Shown here piece by piece: positions 9,084 to 18,737 of a DNA stretch of 60,000 nt (positions are counted from its first letter, which is position 1; each line of letters begins with the position of its first letter). This stretch comes from Cryptomeria japonica. Lineage: Eukaryota; Streptophyta; Pinopsida; Cupressales; Cupressaceae. The notes under the pieces are model-generated. The model was not told the origin of the DNA and ran no database searches. It saw nothing but the letters and a program-made list of their open reading frames with translations. The position numbers and the translations under genes are program-made. Location: assembly GCF_030272615.1 (NCBI RefSeq), contig NC_081415.1, positions 420,974,257 to 421,034,256 of the forward strand, written 5' to 3'.

Positions 9084-11585
9084 TTGGTTATAAAGCACTT
9101 GAATTTCTCATTTCGACTTACCAAAGCATTCAAGCATTCGAAGAGCGCAAAAGTTGAGTGCCAACATCCAAGAAGCGAAGCAACAAGATTCTCAGGGCAT
9201 CCAAGGCTTTCAGTTAAAAGGTATTTATCTTACGACATGGCTTCTTCATCTTTCGTTCCTGAATTCATTGCAAACCCTACTATTGTGGAAAATATCAAGC
9301 GACCTAGACCAGTCTTTAAGATCATCCCTAAGATAGCTAAGTTGGATGACTCCATTGGTGCATTTTCAAAAATCCCGAAGGGAGTTGCATTTGCTGAAGA
9401 CCCTAGGGCATACATTCATTGTAACATTGAAGATTTAGGGTCCGAGGATATAAAGACCATGTTCATGAATGTTATCTCAGACAACCAAGGTGTAGTCAAA
9501 CCAGAACACAAGAATGTGGAATATTTAGGATTCGTAGACATCCTTCACATTCCTGAATTCTCAGATGAGATTGTCTGTTATGTTCTTAGTAGAGTTCACG
9601 GTGATTTTTTATGGCTAGATTCAGTTTTCAAAATCACTAAGGAAGCAATTAGGGTTGTTACAGGTTTACCTTCTACTGGCACTAGGCCCGAGAAGAAAAA
9701 TAAAATTCCAAACAAAGAGGTTATGAACCTAACCGACACAACATCAAATAACAAATCACTTAGGGTTAGTGATATAACTGATAACAATGTCAAATATGCT
9801 AGTATGGTTATTGGATATAAGGTGGCTCATACTAATAGGCCAAATTCTATTTCCAGTCTATGCATTCATAGTGCCTATGAGATGATAATGAACAATGCAA
9901 AAATTGATCTGTGTGAGTGGTTGAAAGATGAACTAATAGAAAATTTGGATAAGATTAAAGGTGAGAAGAAGGGAACTTTCAAATTTGGCAATTTACTTGT
10001 ATGTTTAATGCTATATTTCTCAAAGGTGATTCCTAGTATAGGCCACAAAGACTTTGCCTATGATATTTCTATTGGAAAACAGATAAAGGAGGCAATTACC
10101 GACATGGATTCAGATGGTGACAAGCATGTAAAAGAGTATTTCAAAGATTTTCAAGCAAAAATGAGACAAAGGGAAAGAATCCCTCAAAGCATTGTTGACA
10201 AATATGACAAACAAATATGCTTTGTAATTAAAAGAGATGAAGTATGGATGGAGGCAGTTAGACCTAGAACTCTCTGGATAACTGATATGGGTTATGAATT
10301 TGATTCAAACATTCTGGAATCCTATGCCAAGATACTCCTAGATGCTCCACTAAAACCGACAGAAAAGATTTTTGGCACTGCAGAAACTATAGAGAGTGAT
10401 GTTACTATTCAAAAGCAAAGGAAGAAAAGAGACAAAATAATAAAAGATGCTTCGAAGTTTGTTGAAGTTGTTAAAAAGGGATTGTTGAAACTTGATCCGA
10501 TGAAAGGTGTTGCTGAACAAGAAAGAAAATCAGAACAACAACCGGTAGCACATATTTCTCCTATGGCTACCTCATCCGATTCTGACAATGACAAGGCTGC
10601 AAAATTCAAAAGGGTGGAAAGGAATAAGAGAAAAACCTCACCGACATCTGTTCCATCACCAAAGAAAACAAGGACACTTAGAAAGAAACAACAGGTTGTG
10701 AGAGAGCCCAGTGGTCCCAAGAAGAAAGTCACACCAAAGAAACAACCAGAACTAAAGGAACCAGATACTCTTTCACTGGAACAGTTGGCTAATGAAATAA
10801 CTCAAGAAGGAAATCTTAGTAATGTTAATAAGTTTTATCATTCTTGTAAGGATTTAGATAAGGATACTATTGAGGAAAGTATAATTTTGTATCTGGATAT
10901 ATATAAGAAGGTTCTTGTTGAGGTTATAGATGTTCTTCCTAATGATTTATACTTGAGACTTGAAGCCAAAAAAATGTCTATTATGGAGTTAGATAAGAAA
11001 TTAAAGGTTGAGGTTCTGTTAGCAGTTCATCCTGTTAAGTCTAAGCAAGAAATAGACGATTTAATATTTGGAGCTAATAGGACTGTTTTTGTGAGTGGTC
11101 ACCAGCAAGTTAGTCTTATGACCGACAGAGTAAAAGAGATTGCAGATGAAAGAACTGATAAGTGGGATATATTCTTTGTTGAGAAAGAGAAGAGAGAAGA
11201 GAAGGATAGACAGAAAGTTGATAAATCATTTACTAAAGTATATCAGAAAATATATAAAGGTAAGGGTAAGGTTGGCAGTGTACCTGACATCACAGTTAAA
11301 GACAACTTACCTCCACTGGCACAGGACACCCCACCGGTAGTATCAGAGGCACTGACAAAAATGGAAAATCAGCCTAAAGAAGAGAAGTCAGAGGAAGTGA
11401 AAGAAGATGATATTGATCTCGAGTCAAACATTATATTCACAATGAATGTTGACACTCAGGATATCGATATTGTAATGGATAAGGAAATTGTTGAGGAAAA
11501 GAAATCTAAAGCTATAAATGTTGAGATCTCTGAATCACTGGTCAAGACTGTTGACACTCAGCAGAATGTTGAGATACCGACATAA
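9084..11585 (+). CDS. NA1 ORF2: large accessory protein of unknown function (833-codon open part)
   Basis: The longest open frame of the window. The true start is more likely ATG 9237 (MASSSFVPEF), because homology with NA2 begins shortly after it. Residues about 65-370 (from 9084) form a globular-looking domain with RPRPVFKIIPKI, GAFSKIP, YIHCNIEDL, HGDFLWLDSVFKITKEAIR, VTGLPSTG, DLCEWL and TFKFGNLL. A Lys/Arg-rich segment (about 480-560, KKTRTLRKKQQ) could be nuclear-localising or nucleic-acid-binding. The rest is acidic and helical. It has no protease, integrase or RT motif. The ITKEAIRVVTGLPxxG text vaguely recalls plant-mobile-domain proteins (iTLeDVxxLLGLPxxG); this is a guess. The reading continues past the TAA at 11583 (see next entry). 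The NA2 copy is homologous, so this is a conserved protein rather than a chance frame. Confidence 0.8.
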   Translation: MVIKHLNFSFRLTKAFKHSKSAKVECQHPRSEATRFSGHPRLSVKRYLSYDMASSSFVPEFIANPTIVENIKRPRPVFKIIPKIAKLDDSIGAFSKIPKGVAFAEDPRAYIHCNIEDLGSEDIKTMFMNVISDNQGVVKPEHKNVEYLGFVDILHIPEFSDEIVCYVLSRVHGDFLWLDSVFKITKEAIRVVTGLPSTGTRPEKKNKIPNKEVMNLTDTTSNNKSLRVSDITDNNVKYASMVIGYKVAHTNRPNSISSLCIHSAYEMIMNNAKIDLCEWLKDELIENLDKIKGEKKGTFKFGNLLVCLMLYFSKVIPSIGHKDFAYDISIGKQIKEAITDMDSDGDKHVKEYFKDFQAKMRQRERIPQSIVDKYDKQICFVIKRDEVWMEAVRPRTLWITDMGYEFDSNILESYAKILLDAPLKPTEKIFGTAETIESDVTIQKQRKKRDKIIKDASKFVEVVKKGLLKLDPMKGVAEQERKSEQQPVAHISPMATSSDSDNDKAAKFKRVERNKRKTSPTSVPSPKKTRTLRKKQQVVREPSGPKKKVTPKKQPELKEPDTLSLEQLANEITQEGNLSNVNKFYHSCKDLDKDTIEESIILYLDIYKKVLVEVIDVLPNDLYLRLEAKKMSIMELDKKLKVEVLLAVHPVKSKQEIDDLIFGANRTVFVSGHQQVSLMTDRVKEIADERTDKWDIFFVEKEKREEKDRQKVDKSFTKVYQKIYKGKGKVGSVPDITVKDNLPPLAQDTPPVVSEALTKMENQPKEEKSEEVKEDDIDLESNIIFTMNVDTQDIDIVMDKEIVEEKKSKAINVEISESLVKTVDTQQNVEIPT

Positions 11586-12549
11586 ATAGAAAAAGAACAA
11601 GAACATACACAATCAGAATCAAAAGAAAATGATAATGAGAATAAGAGTAAAAATAAGGAAGAGAAAGTGGATAAAGAAGAGGTTAAGGTAAATGAACAGG
11701 TATCTGGAGAAGAGAAGAAAATTATTGCAGAACCTAACACTTCTCCTAGTACTTCTATTGTGGATTTCAAACCGACAAATGTTACTGATGTATTATTAGA
11801 TTCCATAAAGAAGATAACTGAATGCAATGCCTTAGCATTTAAGGCTATTGATGACACTCTACTTGCAAATGATTGCACCAGCGTGCAAGGTAGATCACAT
11901 TGTTGGCTCACTAAGTAAATTGGACACATTGTCCAAATTCATTTCTTCTAACATTCAGACAGTAGATAAAATAAATGAGGAAAATATTCAAAAAAGAGTT
12001 AATAAAGAAAAGGAAGATTTCTTTGACAAAACAATAAAGGATTGTACATAACAGATTGATTCATTGCTACCTGCATTGAATTCCACCATTTTGGAATACA
12101 AGGAATTGTATCGGGAAGCCTACAAACCTCACCATCTAACAGAAGATATTGATGAGCAAATAAGGAAAACATAGAAAGAGATTGATGATATTGTCGACAA
12201 TATGATTGGTTCTTCGGAACTAACATCAGTTTTGGATCAGGAGATGGCTATTTATGAAGAGAAGATTGAGAAATTAGAAAGAGAGAAAGCAAGGTTGAAG
12301 ATGAAAACTCGAGAATTAAAGAACAAACGTGGTCCTAGATTGGATAATTTGTTAATACATCGGAATGAGCTAACCAAGGCAACTATTCAAGGGGAAAGAT
12401 CACCAGAGCAACAGATGCATTATCTCACCGGGATGATCCGACAGACAAAGACTATAATTTCTGACAGCACAAAGTTTTTGCAAAGTCTTAACTTGGTTTT
12501 GGCAGACATTTTTCAGATTGTACATAATCAGCTACAGGTTTCTAGGTAA
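11586..12549 (+). pseudogene. NA1 ORF2, C-terminal continuation
   Basis: After the TAA at 11583 the same frame stays open to about 11918 (Glu/Lys-rich, then DVLLDSIKKITECNALAFKA). A frameshift near 11870 moves the reading to KVDHIVGSLSKLDTLSKF, and stops at 12049 and about 12172 interrupt an otherwise continuous helical sequence (EEKIEKLEREKARLKMKTRE) ending ...HNQLQVSR at 12549. Ancestral ORF2 therefore ran from 9237 to 12549, about 1,100 codons, with a long coiled-coil C-terminus. It ends about 180 bp before the polypurine tract. The breaks show this copy no longer makes the full protein. Confidence 0.75.
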
Positions 12550-12730
12550 ATTTTGAATTTTTGATTCTTTTGACATCCTTTGTCATTGATGTCAAAGGGG
12601 GAGTGGTATGATGAGAAAAATGTACAGAGTAAGGCATTGAAATGTGAATAGAAGGAATCATTTTCTTAGGGGGAGCACTTTCAGTTTTGGATATCAGTTT
12701 TGATTTTTCTCATGAGTGTTGCCATCAATG

Positions 12731-12741
12731 CCAAAGGGGGT
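12731..12741 (+). other. NA1 polypurine tract
   Basis: CCAAAGGGGG plus T directly precedes the 3' LTR, within TTGCCATCAATGCCAAAGGG. The same text occurs inverted at the corresponding place of NA2, Copia-1 and Copia-2. Confidence 0.85.
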
Positions 12742-13677
12742 TGTTGGCATTATACACTCAGATGAGAATGGTTGATGTTGTCATTGATGGCAACCAACTG
12801 GTAACATGGTTCAAAGGTTCTATCGGCAACAGACTTCACCTATCGGCACCGACAATCACTATAAGGTTTATTCACACCGGCACTATAAGGTTTATTCACA
12901 CCGGCATCCAGTTCCATCGATAACAGATTATACTGGCAGTCCAAGACGACTTGGAAATAATATTGTTTATGCGAAATGTATTGTAATGTAATATTATATT
13001 TGTATGGCCAACATGATGTATTGTAAAGACTCATATATGTATGAGATCTTGTAGGTCATTTGAACATATGATATATAATGTAAGGAAGCGGTAATATGTG
13101 ATAGGTTATGTTAGAGAATAATTGTATATGCATTTTGATGTGTTTATCTTGTGAGCGAATAAGAGTAGAGTAGAGCGAAAACTATTCTGTGTAAGGAGAA
13201 TGATTTACCAGCAAGGTTTTGGCAGAGTTATCAGACATAGCTTAAACCGGTACTGAATCCAGCATTGCAGATGCTATTTTGAAGAAGTACATTGTTATTG
13301 GATTTAACCATCCAATTGTAGTCAGTGGGACTCTATTTTGTTGTTGAGCCGTGAGCTCTAGGCAGTTGGCCTTCCTGCATGTGCAGGCCCCTATTGTACT
13401 GAGTAATATTTATTCATATTGGCCAGTGAGTAAATATTGTGGGTCACAAATCCCACCGAGGTTTTTCCTTTACCGGGTTTTCTCGCCAAAAATATCTGTG
13501 TTATGGTGTGCATTGATGCTGATTCTTTTGTTTCTCTTTACTGCATTATTATTTGCTTATCGGTATATTAATTTCAGTTATAAAGTTGCAAATAAGTTTA
13601 AATCTTTCATCAACCGGTTAGACATTGATTCACCTCCCCCCCTCTCAGTGTCTTTGGGATTAACCAAATATCTAACA
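12742..13677 (+). repeat. NA1 3' LTR
   Basis: 936 bp, TGTTGGCATT...ATCTAACA, matching 6839-7748. It is longer mainly because a 24-bp block (12857-12880) is tandemly duplicated at 12881-12904. Confidence 0.92.
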
Positions 13678-13682
13678 ATTAG
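13678..13682. repeat. NA1 target-site duplication ATTAG, right copy
   Basis: Identical to 6834-6838. Beyond it the Gypsy-1 LTR resumes with GTTGATAAAATATC, parallel to 1080 onward. Confidence 0.9.
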
Positions 13683-14073
13683 GTTGATAAAATATCTTTT
13701 TATGGGGGTATCTAGGTTATTTATTGATTAAGCCAACCTCCAACGGTCATGCGGAGCCACAAAATTGAATTCATGCCAGAGAGATAGGACACATCTCCCA
13801 TTTCAAAATAGGGCCCAACTAAGAGGGACCATGGTGTTGGGTGCTCTAGTCCTAGGACCAAGGTGATAGGGCCCTACTCCTCAGTCAAGGACCTTGATTT
13901 AGTCCCAGGGAGAAGGGTACCCTTATAGGAAATCAATTGGTGGGGGTACATGGCATCAAAATTGGAGTTAAGACACTGAACGAACTTGGATTAGGAGATG
14001 AGGAGGAGATACATTAAACTAGGGGCATAAACATGAGGTGTAAATTGGCCTAGTGAAAATTTACAATGCTACA
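13683..14073 (-). repeat. Gypsy-1 right LTR, second part
   Basis: Parallels 1080-1432, ending ACAATGCTACA, and is followed by the AGTAT duplication at 14074-14078. Relative to the left LTR it contains an extra segment near 13826-13880 with the text GGTGTTGGGTGCTCTAGTCC. Confidence 0.85.
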
Positions 14074-15675
14074 AGTATATTGGATCACTCACACAGGTTC
14101 AAGAAAGCAAATTGAGTTCTATCTTGATTCAATAATAATTTGTGAGTTGCACAATGATTTAATAGTTTCAGTTGGGAGAATGGATTATTAGTTATGGATT
14201 TATCTATTTTCTCATTTTGTTCCTGATCCTCCATTTGTTTTACTCAATCATTATGATGAAATGAGTAACTTGTGGCAATAGCAGTTTGGCCACTTAAACT
14301 ACTACTACTTGCAATAAATTAGTCAACATGACATCATTACAAGATTGCCTCTAGTTCGCATTTTTGATGGTGTTTATCAAGGATGCATTCTTGGAAATCT
14401 AGAGGACAAATTTGATAAAGGAAAAGATTGAAGAGTTTCACAACTTTTGGAGTTGGTACATAATGATTTGGGTGGACTATTTGCACATCCATCTTTCAGT
14501 AGAGCTTGGTATTTTTTGACATTTATTGATAATTTTTCTAGATACACCTTTGTATATTTTCTCAAACAAAAGTATGAAGTATTTGATTCATTCCTAGACT
14601 TAAAAGCATTTGTAGATAACCATTCGGGAAATCTATTAAAGTTATGCATATAGATAATGGGGAGGAGTATGTCAACAAGTTTGAGCAGTTGTGTCTCTAA
14701 GGGCATTAACTTGTAGCATGTAGTTCCCTACATTCCTCATTAGAATGGAGTTACAGAACAAAAAAAATCAGTCTCTAAAATAAATGGTCAATTGTATGAC
14801 ACACTCCATATATTTTGCACCACCATATTGGGTAGAAGTCATTATCTATGTGTGGTATATCCACAACTAATTCCCTCACAAATATATGAAGAGGGTAACT
14901 CCCTTTGAAGATTGGATTGATTAAAAATCCTCAGTAAAGCACTTTTGAGTGTTTGGTTCTCATGCATGGGTCCACATTCCAATAGAGAAATGTAAGGTCA
15001 TGGATCTGTAGAATAAGCCTTGCATATTTGTTGGGTATCCAGATGATGTCAAAGGCTATAGGCTTCTTGATCCTACCACTAATGAGTTGTACATTGAGAG
15101 GAGTGTTCATTTTGAGTAGAATCATGCTAGCCTTCTTCTAGCACTTGTCCATCCACTATCACTTTGGAGACATTGCATCATGATGGGAGTTCTTCAGAGG
15201 ATCTTAATCCTCTTGCTTTTTATTAGTAGTCTTCTTTCTCCACTTCAAATGGTGGCAATTATGATGAGGATTCACATTCCTCTCACAATCATCATTTAGA
15301 GGATATGATTATCCTCCAAATTCTTCAATCTCACCCACCTCTTTAGGCTCATCAAAGACTAGAGTCAACAAGTGATCGAGTTGGAAATCCTTCAGATGCT
15401 AGAGGAACAAGGTCATGGTTTTAGAAGGCTCCACATCTCTTCATTGCTTCAACTTTTGATCCAATGCAATTATGCATGAAAAGTTCAGTTCCTTAGAGAG
15501 GAACCACACTTGGGATCTTGTCCCACTTCATAAGGGAAGAAAACATGTTCAATTCAAGTGGAAATACTAGACAAAATTTGATTCAGATGGGTCAATTGAT
15601 AAACATAAGGCTCGCTTGATTGCAAAAGGATTCTTCTAGGTTCCTGAGATTGACTACTCTGAGACTTTTACACCA
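14074..15675 (+). pseudogene. pol: Copia gag-pol fragment, integrase to early RT
   Basis: Continuation of the gene at 1-263 after the Gypsy-1 insertion. A pre-integrase segment (FYLDSIIICELHNDL) is followed by integrase: HNDLGG, WYFLTFIDNFSRYTFVYF (about 14505-14560), IDNGEEYVNKF after a frameshift, and NGVTEQKK carrying the catalytic Glu. HAWVHIPIEK and FVGYPDD...YRLLDP follow, then a linker and the start of RT (VQFKWKY, KARLIAKGF, near 15550-15640). Several stops and shifts occur. Homology ends abruptly at about 15675 in front of the LINE remnant, so most of RT and RNase H are absent. Confidence 0.8.
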
Positions 15676-16761
15676 AGGGGAACATGAAACCAACAAACCA
15701 ATCCCACCAAATAAAAGGAAACAATAAACCCATTAACCATGCATATCATCAACAATCAACCCTCTCTAATATTTGGAAACATTCTAAACAAAGTTTCTCC
15801 CAATATCAAATATGCCAGTCCACTAAATGCTAAGAAGCCCATTTAGCGAAATAGTTTTCCACCCAATTCTATTCTCACAAAATGTGGATAAAGGACACAA
15901 AATCCAAAGAGCTACCCAGTATAAGAATTTGATGGGTCACTAAGGTCAATTGCAATCAACACCTTAAAAGTTCTTCTTGTTCAACAAATTAACCAAGATC
16001 TAAGAGTCAGACTCACATATGGTCTTGTCCCATGCAAGATGACAACCTCTTTCCAAAGCAACAAGGAGAGCATAGGCTTCCATGAGATTATTGGTTTTCT
16101 CACCCTTGTAGATGGAATTTTTTTATAGCACTAGAGTTATCTCTTTCAACTTCACCAATCCAGGCTAGGATTCCCTCTAGAGGAGCTATTAGAATTAATC
16201 TTGTACACACTTTCAGGAGAAGGGGCCAACCTTCTCTCTCTCTAGGTTTCTTATGAGATTACCCCTTCATTGAAGTAAGGAAGGCCTAGAAAAATCCCCC
16301 CCCAATGCCTAGATTTACATCATTTCCACCTCTCTACATTCCAAGGGTACCAACACATCACACCTAGTAAGAAAAGTTTCTTGAAACATGTTATATACCC
16401 TTCTCCATAGTTTATGGGTACCTAAATTCCTTCCCTAAAAGATATTATATTTTGTTAATGAATCCATATTTGCCAAAAGATGCAATAAGGTCCAACACAC
16501 CAATCCATTTAGAGAAAGAAAGCTTTAACTAGAGGCATTCCCAAATTATTACATAATTCAACAAGAGAAGCATGGATAGAGGCCCACTTATATATACTCC
16601 ACTAAAAATTACAAAAGTCTCTAGAATAGTAGCACTAAAAATGAGATGGGAGGAACATTCCTCACTTTTTCCACAAAGGAAATATCTTGATGGCCCTATA
16701 AACCCCTCTTTTAAAGATTGTCTTAAGTGAGGTATTTATTGTGAGTAGCCAACCATAGAAT
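15676..16761 (-). pseudogene. LINE ORF2 C-terminal part: zf-RVT and RNase H
   Basis: Reading the minus strand, 16755-16500 gives KEGFIGPSRYFLCGKSEECSSH, a decayed zinc-binding RT-linker (zf-RVT) in which one Cys is replaced. From about 16230 down to 15940 comes an RNase H of the plant LINE tail type: YKINSNSSSRGNPS, then in another frame NNLMEAYALLVALERG and CESDSQILVNLL, corresponding to the catalytic D/E/D blocks with the first Asp changed. Frame changes and stops are frequent. This is the C-terminal half of the ORF2 whose RT part lies at 18737-19673. The 3' end near 15676 has no clear A-tail. Confidence 0.65.
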
Positions 16762-16899
16762 TTTTTTTTTATTAGATAAGCATGGGAAGGGCCTAAACCT
16801 ATTACAAGAGATCCATCAAGGTAAATCAAGTGAATCTCACAAGAGGTGAGATTAGGAAAAAGAAGAAGAGAGAGAAAGCTTTCAATTGGAGCTGGGAAC

Positions 16900-17800
16900 T
16901 AGTGGGAGACTAGGGTACCAACCCTATATGATAGAATTTTCTTTTACCACACTTGAAAGAGTAAATGAAGAACGAGGAAGACCTTTTCTCTTTCTATGAA
17001 CAATGGTCCAATAAATGTTATCTAATATCCCATTACTAGGGGAAGCAAGAGCTGACCTTGAACATGAGGATCAACAACCACAACTGAATGAGGGGCATCA
17101 AGATGATGAGGTAAGGAAGAGTCAATGACCAATGAAGAAGATGATAGCTATGGGGGAGTAACCAACATGCCTAGAGACAAGATAGTAGTAGGAGGAGATA
17201 TAGTAGAGACATTTGGGCATTGACAAAACAATAACTCGATCAAGGAGCTTAGTAGTTTCCTAGGTTGAATCGACCTTTAAGGAGGTGGGAACCTCAACTA
17301 TTAAGTTATCTTAGCATCCTTCCATCAAGTAGAAAAACCTTTTCAGTAGAACAAGGAGCAATTTCAAACCATGTGATTGGTGGAAAAGAAATGGTGACAA
17401 TAAAAGGGAAGGGCCTCATAATATAATGGTTGCATCTAGGACCTATACACAACCATCAACATCACCTCCCCATGAAGAGGTTCAAATATGTTGATGTCAA
17501 ATATAATATGAGAAAATGTAGAGTGAACCATGTGGGACATAGAATCATCAACCTTTAGAAAATGACCAACTAAATTGTAGATAGCCACATAATAAGAAAT
17601 CTCCAAAAAATGAAGGGAATGTTTGAAAATCTAACCCAAATTGAATACACAGTAAGTGTTTTGGTAAGGGGAGTGAAGGAAGGAGTTCAAGGTTTGATGG
17701 AGAGATATTTCTCTCTCCAAGCCCAATGTTTTTCCAACACCAAATTTCTATCTTTAAATGAAGCAAAAACAACTATGAAAAAACCCTTAGTGTAGGGAAA
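16900..17800 (-). pseudogene. LINE ORF1 remnant: DUF4283-like domain and decayed knuckle
   Basis: The minus-strand reading gives WxxxYLSIKPWTPSF...VYSIWVRFSNIPFIFW...FLKVDDS, matching the pattern of the plant LINE ORF1 DUF4283 domain (W..kpW.p.f......pvWVrlp.lP...w....l..ig..iG). It is followed by a knuckle-like YCHHFFSTNHM..NC. Frames alternate and stops are common, so the protein is not made. Plant LINE ORF1 binds nucleic acid; here only the identity, not activity, is supported. Confidence 0.6.
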
Positions 17801-18518
17801 GAGTTTGGTATTTCCATTCATAATACACTTCCACAAGGACTAGATCCAGATGTGTAAGTCAAGAAGAGTTTTCCAGAGGGTGGGGAACTTGTATGCTAGA
17901 CCATGCCTCCCATAGAAATCCTCATTATCAATGACATCCGCACAACAAAAAATTATGGGAGAGGATTTAGCACATGAAAAAGGTTGTAACATTCATTGTG
18001 GGTGAGCAATGCCTAGTCAAGGAGCATGAACATAACTATGAATCTTTTGAGAATGACCCTTAGAACCAAATTCCCCTATATCTACACCTTGCAACACACC
18101 AAAGCCCTCATATTTAGGACTAGAGGCACCATCTGGAGCCATCACACCAACAACCAAGGGAGTTACTAGTAGACCAATGCCCTCACTAATAGGTCCAAAG
18201 ATGTCATCAGGATACTATCCTCCAACAATATAGGAAACAAGTGACTCACCCAAACCCAATTTGGGCATAACCACAAAAGGAATTGTGCATGAGCCAGGAG
18301 GACTTACCAGGAGGAAACTAGGGTAGAAAGCATGAGGGACGTAATGTAGAGAAACAAACCTTATGAAGGGCACCAAATGTGCCACTAGGAAAAGAAGTCA
18401 CCAAACCAAGGGATTAGGGTACATAGACTATAGCAACAATGATAACAGTTAGGCACAATTTTCACAAGTTGAACCTATGTTCAAAGTCATTGTGGTGGAA
18501 TGTTTTTAATGAAGTGTT

Positions 18519-18684
18519 AATTTTTTTTGTATTAACACCAAGGTAAGAAACTCTCCATTTTTGACACAGTACAAATAGACCTTATGAGATTTTAACCTTT
18601 TTAATTTTGGTGTGTTAACACCAAGGTAAGAAACTCTCCATTTTTGACATGGTAAAGAGCAACCTTGTGAGGTTTGAACGTTGG
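18519..18684. repeat. 83-bp tandem duplication
   Basis: TAATTTT...TTAACACCAAGGTAAGAAACTCTCC... occurs at 18519-18601 and again at 18602-18684. The cores of about 35 bp are identical and the flanks diverged. Confidence 0.8.
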
Positions 18685-18737
18685 TTGTTGAGTCTATAGG
18701 AAAGAAGCCTCACCATTTCACCAAGGGGTCTCCTCTT
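18671..18737 (-). promoter_or_regulatory. tRNA-like segment with A-box- and B-box-like motifs
   Basis: On the minus strand TGGTGAAATGG (A-box-like) is followed about 30 bases later by CGTTCAAACC (B-box-like). The spacing and order are those of an internal RNA polymerase III promoter, as in tRNA-derived SINEs. It lies at the 5' end of the LINE-like insertion. Confidence 0.45.

Larger units (their letters stand above)
6839..13677 (+). mobile_element. NA1: non-autonomous LTR retrotransposon with its own large ORF
   Basis: A complete 6.8-kb insertion. Its 5' LTR is 6839-7748 and 3' LTR 12742-13677, both TGTTGG...TCTAACA, with an initiator-Met-type primer site two bases after the 5' LTR, a polypurine tract before the 3' LTR and perfect 5-bp ATTAG duplications. 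Its 5-kb interior encodes a coiled-coil/zinc-knuckle Gag-like product (7820-8934) and a very long second frame (9237-12549). No protease, integrase, RT or RNase H motif was found in any frame, so it needs enzymes in trans. Primer site, U5 C-run, LTR core and polypurine tract match Copia-1 and Copia-2 in this window. The LTR copies look roughly 90-95% identical by eye, suggesting a fairly old insertion. Confidence 0.92.
264..14073 (-). mobile_element. Gypsy-1: internally deleted Gypsy-type LTR element containing nested NA1
   Basis: Two related LTRs (264-1432 and 6016-6838 continued at 13683-14073) with TGTA...TACA ends are bounded by a perfect AGTAT duplication. The internal region (1433-6015) carries on the minus strand a primer-site-like sequence next to the right LTR, Gag/protease-like reading frames, and a purine tract next to the left LTR. 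No reverse transcriptase, RNase H or integrase is visible, so most of pol is missing. The residual frames match in motif order the Gypsy element at 50-55.6 kb (LIQTSS and HGFDNVPR...LG segments). Family and Tat/Ogre-like placement are inference from those motifs. NA1 accounts for 6839-13677. Confidence 0.85.
16762..18737 (-). mobile_element. LINE-like insertion with ORF1 domains and tRNA-like head
   Basis: This block separates two halves of one LINE ORF2 reading (FLGPR/WNKF-like text at about 18737 and FYGWLL...KRGFIGPSR at 16760). On the minus strand it starts with a tRNA-like segment, continues through ORF1-type domains and ends in CTAATAAAAAAAAAA at 16762-16775, a typical LINE 3' end. No RT is present inside, so it is an ORF1-only or internally deleted copy. 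I could not find a convincing target-site duplication, so the exact borders are uncertain. Confidence 0.55.

Noticed and set aside
9084-9236. N-terminal 51 codons of the 833-codon frame as genuine protein
   Set aside because: The segment is open but NA2 similarity begins after ATG 9237, so the extension is probably untranslated leader.
10409-10732. Minus-strand hydrophobic frame opposite NA1 ORF2
   Set aside because: Shadow of a Lys/Ser-rich coding stretch; its apparent membrane-like composition follows from the opposite strand.
18671-18737. A true tRNA gene
   Set aside because: A/B-box-like motifs are present but no acceptor-stem pairing or clear anticodon arm could be recognised; called tRNA-like only.
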